DNA of 64,000 bases from Zeimonas sp964538505 (lineage in GTDB: Bacteria > Pseudomonadota > Gammaproteobacteria > Burkholderiales > Burkholderiaceae_E): positions 1 to 64,000 of the forward strand of contig CAZIDY010000008.1 in assembly GCA_964538505.1 (NCBI GenBank), written 5' to 3'. Shown here piece after piece: positions 1 through 8,108 of the stretch. The notes beneath the pieces were generated by a model that saw only the letters and a list, made by a program, of their open reading frames with translations, searched no databases and had not been told where the DNA came from. Position 1 is the first letter of the stretch, and each line of letters opens with the position of its first letter. The position numbers were made by a program, and so were the translations under genes.

Positions 1-50
1 GTTGCGGCCCGGCGCCGTGCGGAATCTGATTCGTTGAACGCGAAATCGTA

Positions 51-2126
51 TCAGACGCTCAATGCATCCGCGTCCGCCACCCGCCGCTCACGCACATCGC
101 CCGCCCGATGCGCCGCCCGCTGCGCAACCGTCGCGCGCGCGGGTCTCGCCGCCCGCGACGCAACCGGCACCGGCCGCGGCGCCGGGCAGTCGATCGCAGC
201 AGCCACCGCGCGCAGGAACGCGTCGTAGTTCGGATCGCCCGGCGTTCGCGCGAGCCTGCGCAGCACCTTCATCAGGACGGGCTTCGACAGCGCAGGCAGC
301 GCGAGCAGCACGTCGAGCGCACGCGTGAGCTCGGCGGTTCCGACCTCGTCGGGCGTTGCCGCGGGCGGCTGCACGTCGAGCATCGCGGCAGCGTCGGCGA
401 GCGCATCACGCGTGTTGCGGGCCGAGGCCTCGCCGACAGCCGCAGCCATTGCGAACAGCGCGGCGAGTGCGCGGCTCTGCTCGAGTCGCGAGACCGTCGA
501 GCGTCGTGCGCGTTGTGCACCCGGCGATGCCGGCATCAGCCGATGGCGCGCGAGCGTGTAATACACCCACTCGGAAGAATCGACGCGGCCGTCGCGCTCG
601 ACGGCCCGCCGGCAGCGGTCGAGCAGCTCGCGCCGATGCGCGCTGCTCCAGCGCCGCACGCGAGCGAGCAGCAGCTCGAGCAGCGGCACGCGCAGCGCGG
701 CGCCCGCCGGCGACAGCACCCAGCCAAGCGCATCGCGCAGATCGGCATCGGTCGTGTCGTCGACGCAGTCGAGACTGCCGTCGTGCGTGCCACCGACCAG
801 GGCCTCGAGCCAGCATCCCGCGCTCTCGTAGCCGAAGGAAGCCGCACGAATGCGCTCGACGAGCCGCGATGCCGGCGTGGCCGACGCGCGCGATGCCGAT
901 CGCGAGCCGTCGTTGGCCGCGCCGGCCGGGAACCACGTCGCCGGATCGATCTCGCTGCGGTTCACGCGCACGTAGGGCACGGTCTCCAGGTACGCCGCAG
1001 CGCCGCAGTCCATCGCATCGGGCGCGCCGTCGTCGTTCGGTGCTTCGTCCGGCGATGCCGGATCGCCCGGCCGCCCGCCATGGAAGGCGCCAAACGCTTT
1101 CGATAGCATGCGGGGCACCACATCGTCCTCCGCGCGCGCCGCGCGTGCGTCGGCAACGATGGCCGGCATCGTACGGCCATAGAGACGCCGGATGCGATCG
1201 GCCAGCGGCGGATGCGTGTTCAGCGCGTCGCCCTTCGCCGACGGCGGAACGAGCAGGAAATGCGCGACCAGCGGCGCATAGCCGCCGCGCAGCGCCGCCT
1301 GCTTCTCGCCCGCGACCCGTCGCAACGCACCGCCCAGTCCGTCGCGATCGCGCGTGATCTGCACCGCCAGCGCATCGGCGAGGAACTCGCGCTGACGGCT
1401 GATCCCCGCACGCAGCAGCTGCGCCGCGGCAACCCCCAGCCAGCCGATTGCCGACAGCAGCAGGCCCGCGACCGCGAGCACGATGCGCAGCGGAAAGAAG
1501 CGCTGGGCGCTGCCGCTCCAGTCGAACGCCGACGCGAGCATGCGTGCGCCGAGCAGATGCAGCGACAGCAGGCCGTAGAGCGCACCGGCGAGCTGTGCAT
1601 TCGTCGCGCTGTCGCCGCCGACGATGTGTGCGATCTCGTGCGCGACGACGCCCTGCAGCTCGGCCCGCTCGAGCCGCTCGAGCGCACCCTGCGTGACGAT
1701 CACCGCGGCGTGCGCGGGGCTCTCGCCGGCGGCAAGCGCATTGATCGACGGATCGTCGAGCACGAAGAGCGACGGCACCGGAATGCCGGCGCCGATCGCC
1801 GATTCCTCGGCCACGTCGCGCAGCCGCCGATGCAGCCGATCGGCATCGTCGATCGGACGCGCACCGAGCCGGACGGCGAGCGCCGACGCGCCTTCACGCA
1901 GCCGGTGCGTCTCGACCCATGCGCCGCCAACGACGATCAATACCGTGACGAAGGTGTTCGTCTCGAGGAAGAACGGCGGCGGCGCAACGCCTGCGGCGAG
2001 CAGTCGCCATCCGACCCATGCCGCAAGATTCACGCCGACGACGACTGCCACGAGCGCGAGCAGAAACAGCGCGACGAGCCGACGCGAGCGTGTTCGCGCC
2101 CGGTCCTGGTGGGCGAAGAAATCCAT
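51..2126 (-). CDS. M48-family membrane metalloprotease with long C-terminal extension
   Basis: The 691-residue protein has two N-terminal membrane segments (about residues 17-60) and the M48 zinc signature VVAHEIAHIVGG near residue 165. Further hydrophobic helices follow, then SRQREFLADALA, which supplies the third zinc ligand. This is the HtpX/YcaL type of membrane protease, expected to degrade misfolded membrane or envelope proteins. HtpX proteins are usually about 290 residues. Here roughly 345 extra residues follow the protease domain and I recognise no domain in them. The gene starts 15 bases after the lemA stop, and lemA–M48 pairing is common, so the two probably form an operon. The family is clear; the substrate and the role of the extension are not. 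Confidence 0.88.
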   Translation of the reverse strand: MDFFAHQDRARTRSRRLVALFLLALVAVVVGVNLAAWVGWRLLAAGVAPPPFFLETNTFVTVLIVVGGAWVETHRLREGASALAVRLGARPIDDADRLHRRLRDVAEESAIGAGIPVPSLFVLDDPSINALAAGESPAHAAVIVTQGALERLERAELQGVVAHEIAHIVGGDSATNAQLAGALYGLLSLHLLGARMLASAFDWSGSAQRFFPLRIVLAVAGLLLSAIGWLGVAAAQLLRAGISRQREFLADALAVQITRDRDGLGGALRRVAGEKQAALRGGYAPLVAHFLLVPPSAKGDALNTHPPLADRIRRLYGRTMPAIVADARAARAEDDVVPRMLSKAFGAFHGGRPGDPASPDEAPNDDGAPDAMDCGAAAYLETVPYVRVNRSEIDPATWFPAGAANDGSRSASRASATPASRLVERIRAASFGYESAGCWLEALVGGTHDGSLDCVDDTTDADLRDALGWVLSPAGAALRVPLLELLLARVRRWSSAHRRELLDRCRRAVERDGRVDSSEWVYYTLARHRLMPASPGAQRARRSTVSRLEQSRALAALFAMAAAVGEASARNTRDALADAAAMLDVQPPAATPDEVGTAELTRALDVLLALPALSKPVLMKVLRRLARTPGDPNYDAFLRAVAAAIDCPAPRPVPVASRAARPARATVAQRAAHRAGDVRERRVADADALSV

Positions 2127-2141
2127 CGCGGCGCGCGCCGA

Positions 2142-2735
2142 TCAGAGCGCTACGGGAATCGGCTGGCGCTCCTGCGCCGAAGCGGTTGCTCGTAGCGTGC
2201 TCGAACGCCGGAAACCGCAGAGGCTTGCGACGATCGATGCCGGGAACGACTCGATCGCCGTGTTGTAGGTCATCACCTGGTCGTTGAAGGCCTGGCGCGA
2301 GAAGCCGATGCGGTTCTCGGTGGAGCGCAGCTCCTCGGTGAGCCGCTGCACCGTCTCGTCGGCCTGCAGCTTCGGATACTGCTCGACGAGCGCCATCAGT
2401 CGCGACAGCGGCGAAGCGAGCGCGACCTCGGCGGCATCGAGCGCGTCCATCGTCGGCTTGTGGCGCGGTCGGGCGCGCGCCGCCTCGCTCGCATCGCTCG
2501 CGCGCTGTCGCGCCGCGATCACCGCCTCGAGGGTCTGTCGCTCGTGGGCCAGGTACGCGCGCGTCGCGCTCACCAGGTTCGGGATCAGGTCGTAGCGCCG
2601 CTTGAGCTGCACGTCGATCTGCGCATACGCGTTCTGCCAGCGGTTGCGAAGCTCGACGAAGCGATTGAAGACCGACACGCCCCAGACGAGCGCGACGACG
2701 AGCACCGCCACTACAGCGATCAACACGTTGGTCAT
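2142..2735 (-). CDS. lemA: LemA family membrane protein
   Basis: The 197-residue protein opens with one membrane helix (MTNVLIAVVAVLVVALVWG), followed by the LemA hallmark NRFVELRNRWQNAYAQIDVQ and LKRRYDLIPNLV, then long helical segments ending in a short basic tail. The start at 2735 puts the membrane anchor at the N terminus, as in the family. Upstream in-frame codons read through the palindromic repeats and look non-coding. LemA proteins are anchored with a coiled helical bundle outside the cytoplasm; their biochemical role is unsettled. The M48 protease follows closely, an association seen in many bacteria. Family call is secure. Confidence 0.9.
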   Translation of the reverse strand: MTNVLIAVVAVLVVALVWGVSVFNRFVELRNRWQNAYAQIDVQLKRRYDLIPNLVSATRAYLAHERQTLEAVIAARQRASDASEAARARPRHKPTMDALDAAEVALASPLSRLMALVEQYPKLQADETVQRLTEELRSTENRIGFSRQAFNDQVMTYNTAIESFPASIVASLCGFRRSSTLRATASAQERQPIPVAL

Positions 2736-2822
2736 GCCATCACCGGATGCCGGCTCCGCGAAACGATGCCGAATTGTCCGACGTTTCCCGTGCAAGGCCG
2801 TTGTCGAAGCAGGCCGCTCGTC

Positions 2823-2933
2823 GGATGCGCAAGCGCATCCGTCCGTCGCCAACGCGCAAGCGCGTTCGTTGGAACGCGCAAGCGCGTTCGTCGGAACGCG
2901 CGGGCGCGTTCGTGGCCAGCGTGCGAGCGCGTT
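2823..2933. repeat. array of five short palindromes, about 22-bp period
   Basis: Five palindromes lie in a row between dolP and lemA: GGATGCGC-AA-GCGCATCC at 2823-2840, AACGCGC-AA-GCGCGTT at 2851-2866 and again at 2873-2888, AACGCGC-GG-GCGCGTT at 2895-2910, and a degenerate AGCGTGC-GA-GCGCGTT at 2918-2933. Their centres are 27, 22, 22 and 23 bases apart. The linkers are also similar (CGTTGG, CGTCGG, CGTGGCC). Each unit could fold as a small hairpin in RNA of either strand. The array may stop transcription from dolP into lemA, bind a protein, or be a REP-like element. The structure is directly visible; the role is unknown. Confidence 0.85.
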
Positions 2934-2938
2934 CGCGA

Positions 2939-3568
2939 TTACCGCGCCTGCGTCTTCGCGCGTGCCGCCTCTTCTTCGGTGATGTACTCGAACACGGTGA
3001 CGACCCGTTGCACGCCGCCAACGCGGCTCGCCACGTTTGCCGCGCGCTCGGCTTCACGCCGGGACACCAGTCCCATCAGGAAGACAGTGCCGGCCTCGGT
3101 GACGACCTTGATCGTGTTCGCCTGCAGGTCCTTCGCATCGAGGAAGGCTGCCTTCACGCGTGCGGTGATCGCCGCGTCGGCTGCACTCGTGCTCAACGAC
3201 GGCACGCCCGACACCTGCAGCTCGTTGTGGATCGAGCGGACGTTGGCGATGCCCGCGACGATCGCCTCGGCAGTGCGCTTGTCCGGTTCGTTCGCCACCT
3301 GGCCGGTGAGCAGCACCTTGCGGTTGTAGCTGGTGACGCTCACGCCGCTGCCGATCCGCTCGCGGATCTGCACCGCAGCCTTCAGCTCGATCGCCTGGTC
3401 TTCGGTCTGCGCACCGACCGTGCGGCGATCGAGTGCGGCGAGCGTACCAACCGCAGCGCCGGTGGCAACCACCGGAACGCAGCCCGATGCGCCGATCGAA
3501 GCCGCAAGCACCGCGCCCACGAGCAGCAGGCGGCGCGTGCCCGCGTTCTTCGAGATCCTGTCGTTCAT
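2939..3568 (-). CDS. dolP: BON-domain outer membrane lipoprotein (DolP/YraP type)
   Basis: The 209-residue protein begins MNDRISKNAG, has a hydrophobic signal and a lipobox (GASGC, lipidated Cys about residue 30), then two BON domains (about 60-125 and 135-200). GAGGAAT lies just upstream of the 3568 start. The length and two-BON layout match DolP of E. coli, an outer-membrane lipoprotein tied to envelope integrity. It is the last gene of lpoA–yraN–diaA–dolP and starts 22 bases after diaA, the same order as E. coli yraM–yraN–diaA–yraP. This conserved order is the main support for the symbol. Confidence 0.9.
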   Translation of the reverse strand: MNDRISKNAGTRRLLLVGAVLAASIGASGCVPVVATGAAVGTLAALDRRTVGAQTEDQAIELKAAVQIRERIGSGVSVTSYNRKVLLTGQVANEPDKRTAEAIVAGIANVRSIHNELQVSGVPSLSTSAADAAITARVKAAFLDAKDLQANTIKVVTEAGTVFLMGLVSRREAERAANVASRVGGVQRVVTVFEYITEEEAARAKTQAR

Positions 3569-3590
3569 TCGATTCCTCCCCCGAGGCCGA

Positions 3591-4181
3591 TCATCCGTCG
3601 CCGAGCAGCGACGCATCGATGCCGTCGCACAGGCAATGAAGGATCAGCAGATGGACTTCCTGGATGCGAGCCGTACGCTCGTGCGGCACGCACAGATGGA
3701 CGTCGTCGTCGCCGAGCATCGTGCCGATGCGGCCGCCGTCGCGCCCGGTGAGCGCAACGACGACCAGATCGCGCTCACGCGCGACCTCGACCGCTGCAAT
3801 GACGTTCGGCGAGTTTCCGCTCGTCGAGATCGCGACGAGCACGTCGCCTTCGCGTCCGAGCGCACGCACCTGGCGCGCGAACACCTGCTCGAAGGCATAG
3901 TCGTTGGCGACCGCGGTGAGGATCGACGTGTCGGTCGTGAGCGCAATCGCGGCGAGCTCGGGCCGCTCGCGCTCGTAACGGCCGACCAGCTCGGCCGCCA
4001 GATGCTGGCTGTCGGCGGCGGAGCCGCCGTTCCCGCAGACGAGGATCTTGCGGTCGGAAGCGAGCGCCGCGGTCATCCGCTCGACCGCAAGCGCGATCGG
4101 CCCGGCCAGGACCGCAGCGGCGTCGCGTTTGAGCTCGGCGCTGTCTTCGAACTGCTTGCGGATGCGATTGATGAGGCTCAT
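3591..4181 (-). CDS. diaA: SIS-domain protein, DiaA/GmhA family
   Basis: The 196-residue SIS-domain protein carries ILVCGNGGSAADSQHLAAE in its N-terminal half and AISTSGNSPNVI in the middle, the sugar-phosphate binding core shared by phosphoheptose isomerase GmhA and the replication-initiation factor DiaA. Context (lpoA–yraN–this–dolP) favours DiaA, which binds DnaA and helps time initiation. The isomerase-type His and Glu in QHLAAE and the C-terminal QEVHLLILH are present, so an isomerase activity cannot be excluded. The start at 4181 gives the usual length; the in-frame extension to 4265 crosses a likely promoter and is not used. Confidence 0.85.
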   Translation of the reverse strand: MSLINRIRKQFEDSAELKRDAAAVLAGPIALAVERMTAALASDRKILVCGNGGSAADSQHLAAELVGRYERERPELAAIALTTDTSILTAVANDYAFEQVFARQVRALGREGDVLVAISTSGNSPNVIAAVEVARERDLVVVALTGRDGGRIGTMLGDDDVHLCVPHERTARIQEVHLLILHCLCDGIDASLLGDG

Positions 4182-4241
4182 GCACGAACCGCGTCGCGCG
4201 CCGCAAGGTACGGCACGCCGACGGCGGTGAAGGTCGCGGCG

Positions 4242-4247
4242 ATTATA
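4242..4247 (-). promoter_or_regulatory. possible -10 element upstream of diaA
   Basis: The minus strand reads TATAAT here, about 60 bases before the diaA start and inside the 112-base gap after yraN. No good -35 is seen at standard spacing. It would let diaA–dolP be transcribed independently of lpoA–yraN. Confidence 0.35.
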
Positions 4248-4293
4248 CGGTGCGATGCACCACAACCCGGGTCCGCAACGATGCGCCGACGCC

Positions 4294-4644
4294 TCAGAAC
4301 GCGCCCCGGATCCAGTCGATGCGCGCCCCCTCGAAAGCGCAGACGTCGAAGCGGCACGGCGGCCAGCGATCGCCGAAGCGGCGGTTCATCCAGCGCTGCG
4401 CCTCGCGCTGCAGCCGCCGGCGCTTGGCGGGCCCGACCGACGCCGCGGCGCCGCCGAAGTCGCTGCGCACGCGGCTGCGCACCTCGACAAAAACGATGTC
4501 GTCCGCGTCGCGCATCACGAGGTCGATCTCGCCCAGGCGACTGGCGACGTTGCGCTCGACGAGCGAGAGCCCTTCGCCGACGAGAAAGGCAAGCGCACGC
4601 TCCTCGGCAGCGTCGCCGCGTTCCTGCGTGGGTGAGCGTCGCAT
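4294..4644 (-). CDS. yraN: YraN family (UPF0102) nuclease-like protein
   Basis: The 116-residue protein starts MRRSPTQERGDAAEERALAF and contains GEIDLVMRDADDIVFVEVRSR, the PD-(D/E)XK-like core of the YraN/UPF0102 family. Length and motif order match the family. In most nucleases the last motif residue is Lys; here it is Arg (EVRSR), as in many YraN proteins. The molecular function is not established. The start codon overlaps the lpoA stop (TGATG), so the two are translationally coupled. The larger reading frame upstream is antisense-like and unsupported. Confidence 0.9.
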   Translation of the reverse strand: MRRSPTQERGDAAEERALAFLVGEGLSLVERNVASRLGEIDLVMRDADDIVFVEVRSRVRSDFGGAAASVGPAKRRRLQREAQRWMNRRFGDRWPPCRFDVCAFEGARIDWIRGAF

Positions 4645-5834
4645 CAGGGCGGCGTGAGCGGAACGAGGATGCCTTCGCGATACTCGGCGAGCACTCCCTC
4701 GCGTTCGATCATCGTGCCGTCGAGGGACAGGCGCAGCCGTCCGGTGACGCCGTCGAGATGGATCATCGGCGCGCGCGACACCAGCAGCCGCGCGATGCGA
4801 AACGCGTCGATGCCGAGCGCATACAGCTTCTGCACCTCGAGGTTCATGTCGGCCGGGCGCGGGTAGGCCATCACCGCCGGCGCATCCGGCTGCACGCGCC
4901 AGGGAAGGTCGACCAGGCGCACGCCGTCGAGCTCCGGCGAACGAATGGCATAGGGGGATTCGGCCGCCGGATCGGTGAGCACCGCGCCCGTGTTCAGGCG
5001 CGAGGTGCCGTAGATCACCGCGCTCGGACCGAGCGCGACGCGAACCGCCTGCGCAAGTACCGGCTGCCCGGCAACGAAGGTGACGTCGGGACTCAGCGGC
5101 GCGAGCCGCGCGCGCATGCGCCCGGAGCTGGCATTCTCCTCGACCGTGATCGGGTCCAGCACTTCGCCGCCGCGTTGCCGCCATTGCTCGGCGAACGCAC
5201 TGGAGCTGCGCGCACCCAGCGGCGTATCGTCCTGCACGAGTGCAGCGCGCGGGCGCCCGACAACGAGGGCGGCCTCCTCCCAGGCGATCGACGCTGCCTG
5301 GCGCGCCTCCGATTCGATCGACAGCCCGAGCGACAGCATGTTCGGCGGAAGCTGGCGGCCTTCGCTCTGGTTCAGCGCAAGCGTGAACACGGGCGGCGCG
5401 CCGGTGTCGGCGATCAGCGCTACCGCGTCGCGCGTAAGCGGACCGATGACCATCGAGAAGCCGCGTTGCAGCAGCTCGTCGTACAGGCCGCGCAGCGCGA
5501 TCAGGTCGAGATCGATCTCGATCACCTCGACGGTAGTGCCCGCGCCGTCGCGCGTGTGCGCGGCACGCACGCCTTCGACGAGCGCATGCGTCGCTCGCTG
5601 GAAGAGGCCTTCCGACGGCGGCACGAAAAGTGCAATACCGATCGGACCCGCGCCGAAACGGATGCGCTCGCGCGAAGCGAAACCGCGGCCGACGCTTTCC
5701 GCACCGCTTTCCGCACCGCTTGTCTCGCTCTGCGCGAGCGCAGAGAATGCGGGCGCGGCGAGCGCGGCACCGCCGAGCAACGCACGCAACAGCGAACGCC
5801 GGGAAAAACGCGGGAAGGTCGACGTGTCAGGCAT
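4644..5834 (-). CDS. lpoA: penicillin-binding protein activator / LpoA C-domain-like periplasmic protein
   Basis: The 396-residue exported protein has an N-terminal signal with a twin-arginine-like stretch (SRRSLLRALLGGAALAAPA) ending near ALAQ. A periplasmic-binding-protein-like fold follows, with IGIALFVPPSEG near the start of the domain and several Rossmann-like repeats. Gene order (divergent from rsmI, followed by yraN–diaA–dolP) identifies it as the counterpart of E. coli LpoA (YraM), which stimulates PBP1A. E. coli LpoA is larger and is a lipoprotein with an N-terminal helical domain. This protein has only the binding-protein part and no lipobox Cys at the cleavage site, so a direct PBP-activating role is inference. 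Confidence 0.78.
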   Translation of the reverse strand: MPDTSTFPRFSRRSLLRALLGGAALAAPAFSALAQSETSGAESGAESVGRGFASRERIRFGAGPIGIALFVPPSEGLFQRATHALVEGVRAAHTRDGAGTTVEVIEIDLDLIALRGLYDELLQRGFSMVIGPLTRDAVALIADTGAPPVFTLALNQSEGRQLPPNMLSLGLSIESEARQAASIAWEEAALVVGRPRAALVQDDTPLGARSSSAFAEQWRQRGGEVLDPITVEENASSGRMRARLAPLSPDVTFVAGQPVLAQAVRVALGPSAVIYGTSRLNTGAVLTDPAAESPYAIRSPELDGVRLVDLPWRVQPDAPAVMAYPRPADMNLEVQKLYALGIDAFRIARLLVSRAPMIHLDGVTGRLRLSLDGTMIEREGVLAEYREGILVPLTPP

Positions 5835-5849
5835 CAGGGCAGCACTTCG

Positions 5850-6779
5850 ATGAGCGGCTCGACAGGCGTCGAGCCCGGCTCATTATATGTAGTGGCCACT
5901 CCGATCGGACATCTGTCGGATATCGGAGGCCGTGCGGCCGAGGTGCTGCGCACGGTCGATGTCGTCGCCGCCGAGGACACGCGCACGACACGCGTGCTGC
6001 TCGAACACCTCGGCGCGCGTCCGAAGACGATCGCCGCGCATCGCCACAACGAACGCGAAGCCGCGCAACGCATCGTGGCCGCGCTCACCGAAGGCAAGAG
6101 CGTCGCGCTGGTCAGCGATGCGGGAACGCCCGCGGTCAGCGACCCCGGTGCACGCATCGTCGACGACGTGCGCACGGCCGGCCATCGCATCGTTCCGGTG
6201 CCGGGCCCTTCTGCGCCGATCGCACTGATCTCGGCAAGCGGCCTCGTCGAGGGCCCCTTCCATTTCGAAGGCTTCCTGCCCGCCCGCGCGAAGGCACGCG
6301 ACGATCGTCTCGTCGAGCTCGCACGCCTGCCGCATCCCTTCGTGCTGTTCGAGGCACCGCATCGGATCGGGCCGACGTTGTCGGCGATCGCGCGCTGCTG
6401 CGGCGAGGATCGGCGCATCGCGCTGGGCCGCGAACTGACGAAGCGCTTCGAGGAGATCCACGTCTGCGCTGCGGCCGAAGCGCTCGCGTGGCTCGAAGCC
6501 GACCCGAACCGTTCGCGCGGCGAGTACGTGCTCGTGATCGGCGCGCCGGAAGCGGAAACGGCGAACGATGACGAGACGCTCGTCGCAACGCAGAGCGCGC
6601 AGGTGCAGGTGGGCGCACTGCTGTCGGAACTGCTCGCGGCGATGCCGCTGAGCCGTGCGGTTCGCGTAGCAGCGAACGTCACCGGGCTGCCGCGGCGCAG
6701 GCTGTACGAGATGGCGCTGGCCGCGGCGCAGCGGATCGACGCCGTCGATTCGAAGCCGGAGGGTGACGAAACGGCATGA
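5850..6779 (+). CDS. rsmI: 16S rRNA 2'-O-ribose C1402 methyltransferase RsmI
   Basis: The 309-residue protein shows the tetrapyrrole-methylase fold: SLYVVATPIGHLSDI at the N terminus, AEDTRTTRVLLEHLG, ALVSDAGTPAVSDPG (SAM pocket) and VPGPSAPIALISASGL. These are the signature blocks of RsmI, which methylates the ribose of C1402 in 16S rRNA using SAM. The C-terminal part (LPRRRLYEMAL) is the usual small helical tail. The start at 5850 lies only 15 bases from the divergent lpoA start, so promoters must overlap the coding starts. A much longer open frame from 3333 runs through it, but the upstream part is antisense to lpoA–yraN–diaA and is not a gene. Confidence 0.95.
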   Translation: MSGSTGVEPGSLYVVATPIGHLSDIGGRAAEVLRTVDVVAAEDTRTTRVLLEHLGARPKTIAAHRHNEREAAQRIVAALTEGKSVALVSDAGTPAVSDPGARIVDDVRTAGHRIVPVPGPSAPIALISASGLVEGPFHFEGFLPARAKARDDRLVELARLPHPFVLFEAPHRIGPTLSAIARCCGEDRRIALGRELTKRFEEIHVCAAAEALAWLEADPNRSRGEYVLVIGAPEAETANDDETLVATQSAQVQVGALLSELLAAMPLSRAVRVAANVTGLPRRRLYEMALAAAQRIDAVDSKPEGDETA

Positions 6780-6805
6780 GAGGTGTGGCTGACCGTCTTC
6801 GCAGC

Positions 6806-6875
6806 GGTGCCGATCCCTGGAAGTCTCGCGTTGTGGGCCGCGGGCTTCGGGCAAAACCGTATCAGGGGCGGCACC
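6806..6875. other. long inverted repeat between convergent rsmI and rlpA
   Basis: GGTGCCG at 6806-6812 pairs with CGGCACC at 6869-6875, and the adjacent CCCTG (6815-6819) pairs with CAGGG (6863-6867). That makes a 12-pair interrupted stem around about 43 bases. It fills most of the 117-base gap between two convergent genes. It may be a transcription-stop structure or a small structured RNA. No known RNA family was recognised. Confidence 0.35.
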
Positions 6876-6896
6876 CGCGCGACATCGTGCGCCGCT

Positions 6897-8108
6897 TCAT
6901 CGAAAGACCGGAAACGGCTGAAGCGCGGTTGCGCGTCGAATGCGTGCGGCCGCATCGAGCGCATGCTCGCGCTGCGGCCAGGGGCCGGCCTGCAGTTTGT
7001 ACAGATCGCCTTCGCGACGCAGGTCGAATTCCGCGCCGAGCCATGCAAGCTCCCGCCGGAACCGGTCGAGCGCGGTGCGTGCTCGATCCACCGAAGCAAA
7101 GGCGCCGAGTTGCAGCCAGAAGCCGGGCCCGTCGTGCGCAGCGGTGGGTGTCGCAGCTTCCTGCGACGACGTCGGCCCGCTAACGAACGGAGCCTGCGGC
7201 GCCTGCTGCGAGGGTGCCTCGTGCGCGAAGCTCGTCTGCACGGCGAGCCGTGGCGGCGTCGATTCCGCCGGAGATGCCATCGAAGCCGCCGGAGAGGCAG
7301 GCGCGATGGCAGCCCGCGGCGTCGCAGCGGGCACGTTCGCAGCGGATGAAACGGAAGCCGACGCGGCAACATCCGGCTCAGCGGAAGCCGCGGCCGAGCC
7401 CACCCGCGCAACCGGCACTGCGGCCGCTGCCGGAACCGCAACGGCCTGCGGCGCTCCCTCCACCACCCCCTGCACAACCTGGACCGGCGTCGGATCAGAT
7501 GGCCCGAACTGCGTGATCGTCTCCACCTCCACCTGCGCACTGCCCATCTGAACGAAGCCGAGCTTCGCGGCTGCCGTGTACGACAGGTCGATCAGCCGGT
7601 TCTGCAGGAACGGACCGCGATCGTTGACGCGGACGACGACGCTGCGGCCCGTGTCGAGGCGCGTCACGCGCACGTAGCTCGGGATCGGCAACGTGGGGTG
7701 CGCCGCGGTCATCGCGTACATGTCGTAGCGCTCGCCACTCGAGGTCGGGTTGCCGTGATAGCGCCGCCCGTACCACGACGCGACGCCGCGCTCGCGATAG
7801 GGCACGAGCGCGTTCATCGGCGTGTACGTGCGACCGAACACCGTGTACGGGCGCGAGGTGCGCGCGAGCACCGGCTCGGCGCGCGGCACCGCATCGGGAA
7901 TCGAGGCGACGTCTGCCGGAGACAGGTGGCCCGGGCCGTCGTCGAGGTAGTAGCCGCCGCCGCGCGTCGAGGCACTGGGCGTCTGGCCCACGCCCGCGTC
8001 GCCCGCAGCCGACGGCGCACGCGAGCCTTTCGACGTCGAGCACGCACCGATCGCGAACAGCAACGGCAGCAGCGCGGCGCAAACCGCCACTCGCACGAGC
8101 GTCGTCAT
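6897..8108 (-). CDS. rlpA: septal ring lytic transglycosylase RlpA family lipoprotein with SPOR domain
   Basis: The 403-residue lipoprotein has a signal with lipobox (AIGAC, Cys about 23). It then has the RlpA double-psi beta-barrel (GVASWYGRRYHGNPTSSGER... and VVVRVNDRGPF, about 108-195), a long Ala/Pro/Val-rich linker and a C-terminal SPOR domain (GFWLQLGAFASVDRARTAL, about 325-400). RlpA cleaves denuded peptidoglycan and localises to the septum by its SPOR domain. The start at 8108 is preceded by GAGGAGGGGAG and overlaps the stop of the upstream binding-protein gene (ATGA), so the two are coupled. The longer in-frame extension upstream belongs to that neighbour's shadow. Confidence 0.92.
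   Translation of the reverse strand: MTTLVRVAVCAALLPLLFAIGACSTSKGSRAPSAAGDAGVGQTPSASTRGGGYYLDDGPGHLSPADVASIPDAVPRAEPVLARTSRPYTVFGRTYTPMNALVPYRERGVASWYGRRYHGNPTSSGERYDMYAMTAAHPTLPIPSYVRVTRLDTGRSVVVRVNDRGPFLQNRLIDLSYTAAAKLGFVQMGSAQVEVETITQFGPSDPTPVQVVQGVVEGAPQAVAVPAAAAVPVARVGSAAASAEPDVAASASVSSAANVPAATPRAAIAPASPAASMASPAESTPPRLAVQTSFAHEAPSQQAPQAPFVSGPTSSQEAATPTAAHDGPGFWLQLGAFASVDRARTALDRFRRELAWLGAEFDLRREGDLYKLQAGPWPQREHALDAAARIRRATALQPFPVFR

Noticed and set aside
2823..2933. Short CRISPR-like array
   Set aside because: Units are palindromic with 6-base conserved linkers, not unique spacers of 25-40 bases; no cas genes in the window.
3333..5849. Very long open frame (about 839 codons) upstream of and in frame with rsmI
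   Set aside because: It is antisense to dolP, diaA, yraN and lpoA, is Arg/Ala-rich without domains, and arises from third-position GC bias. The rsmI product starts at 5850.
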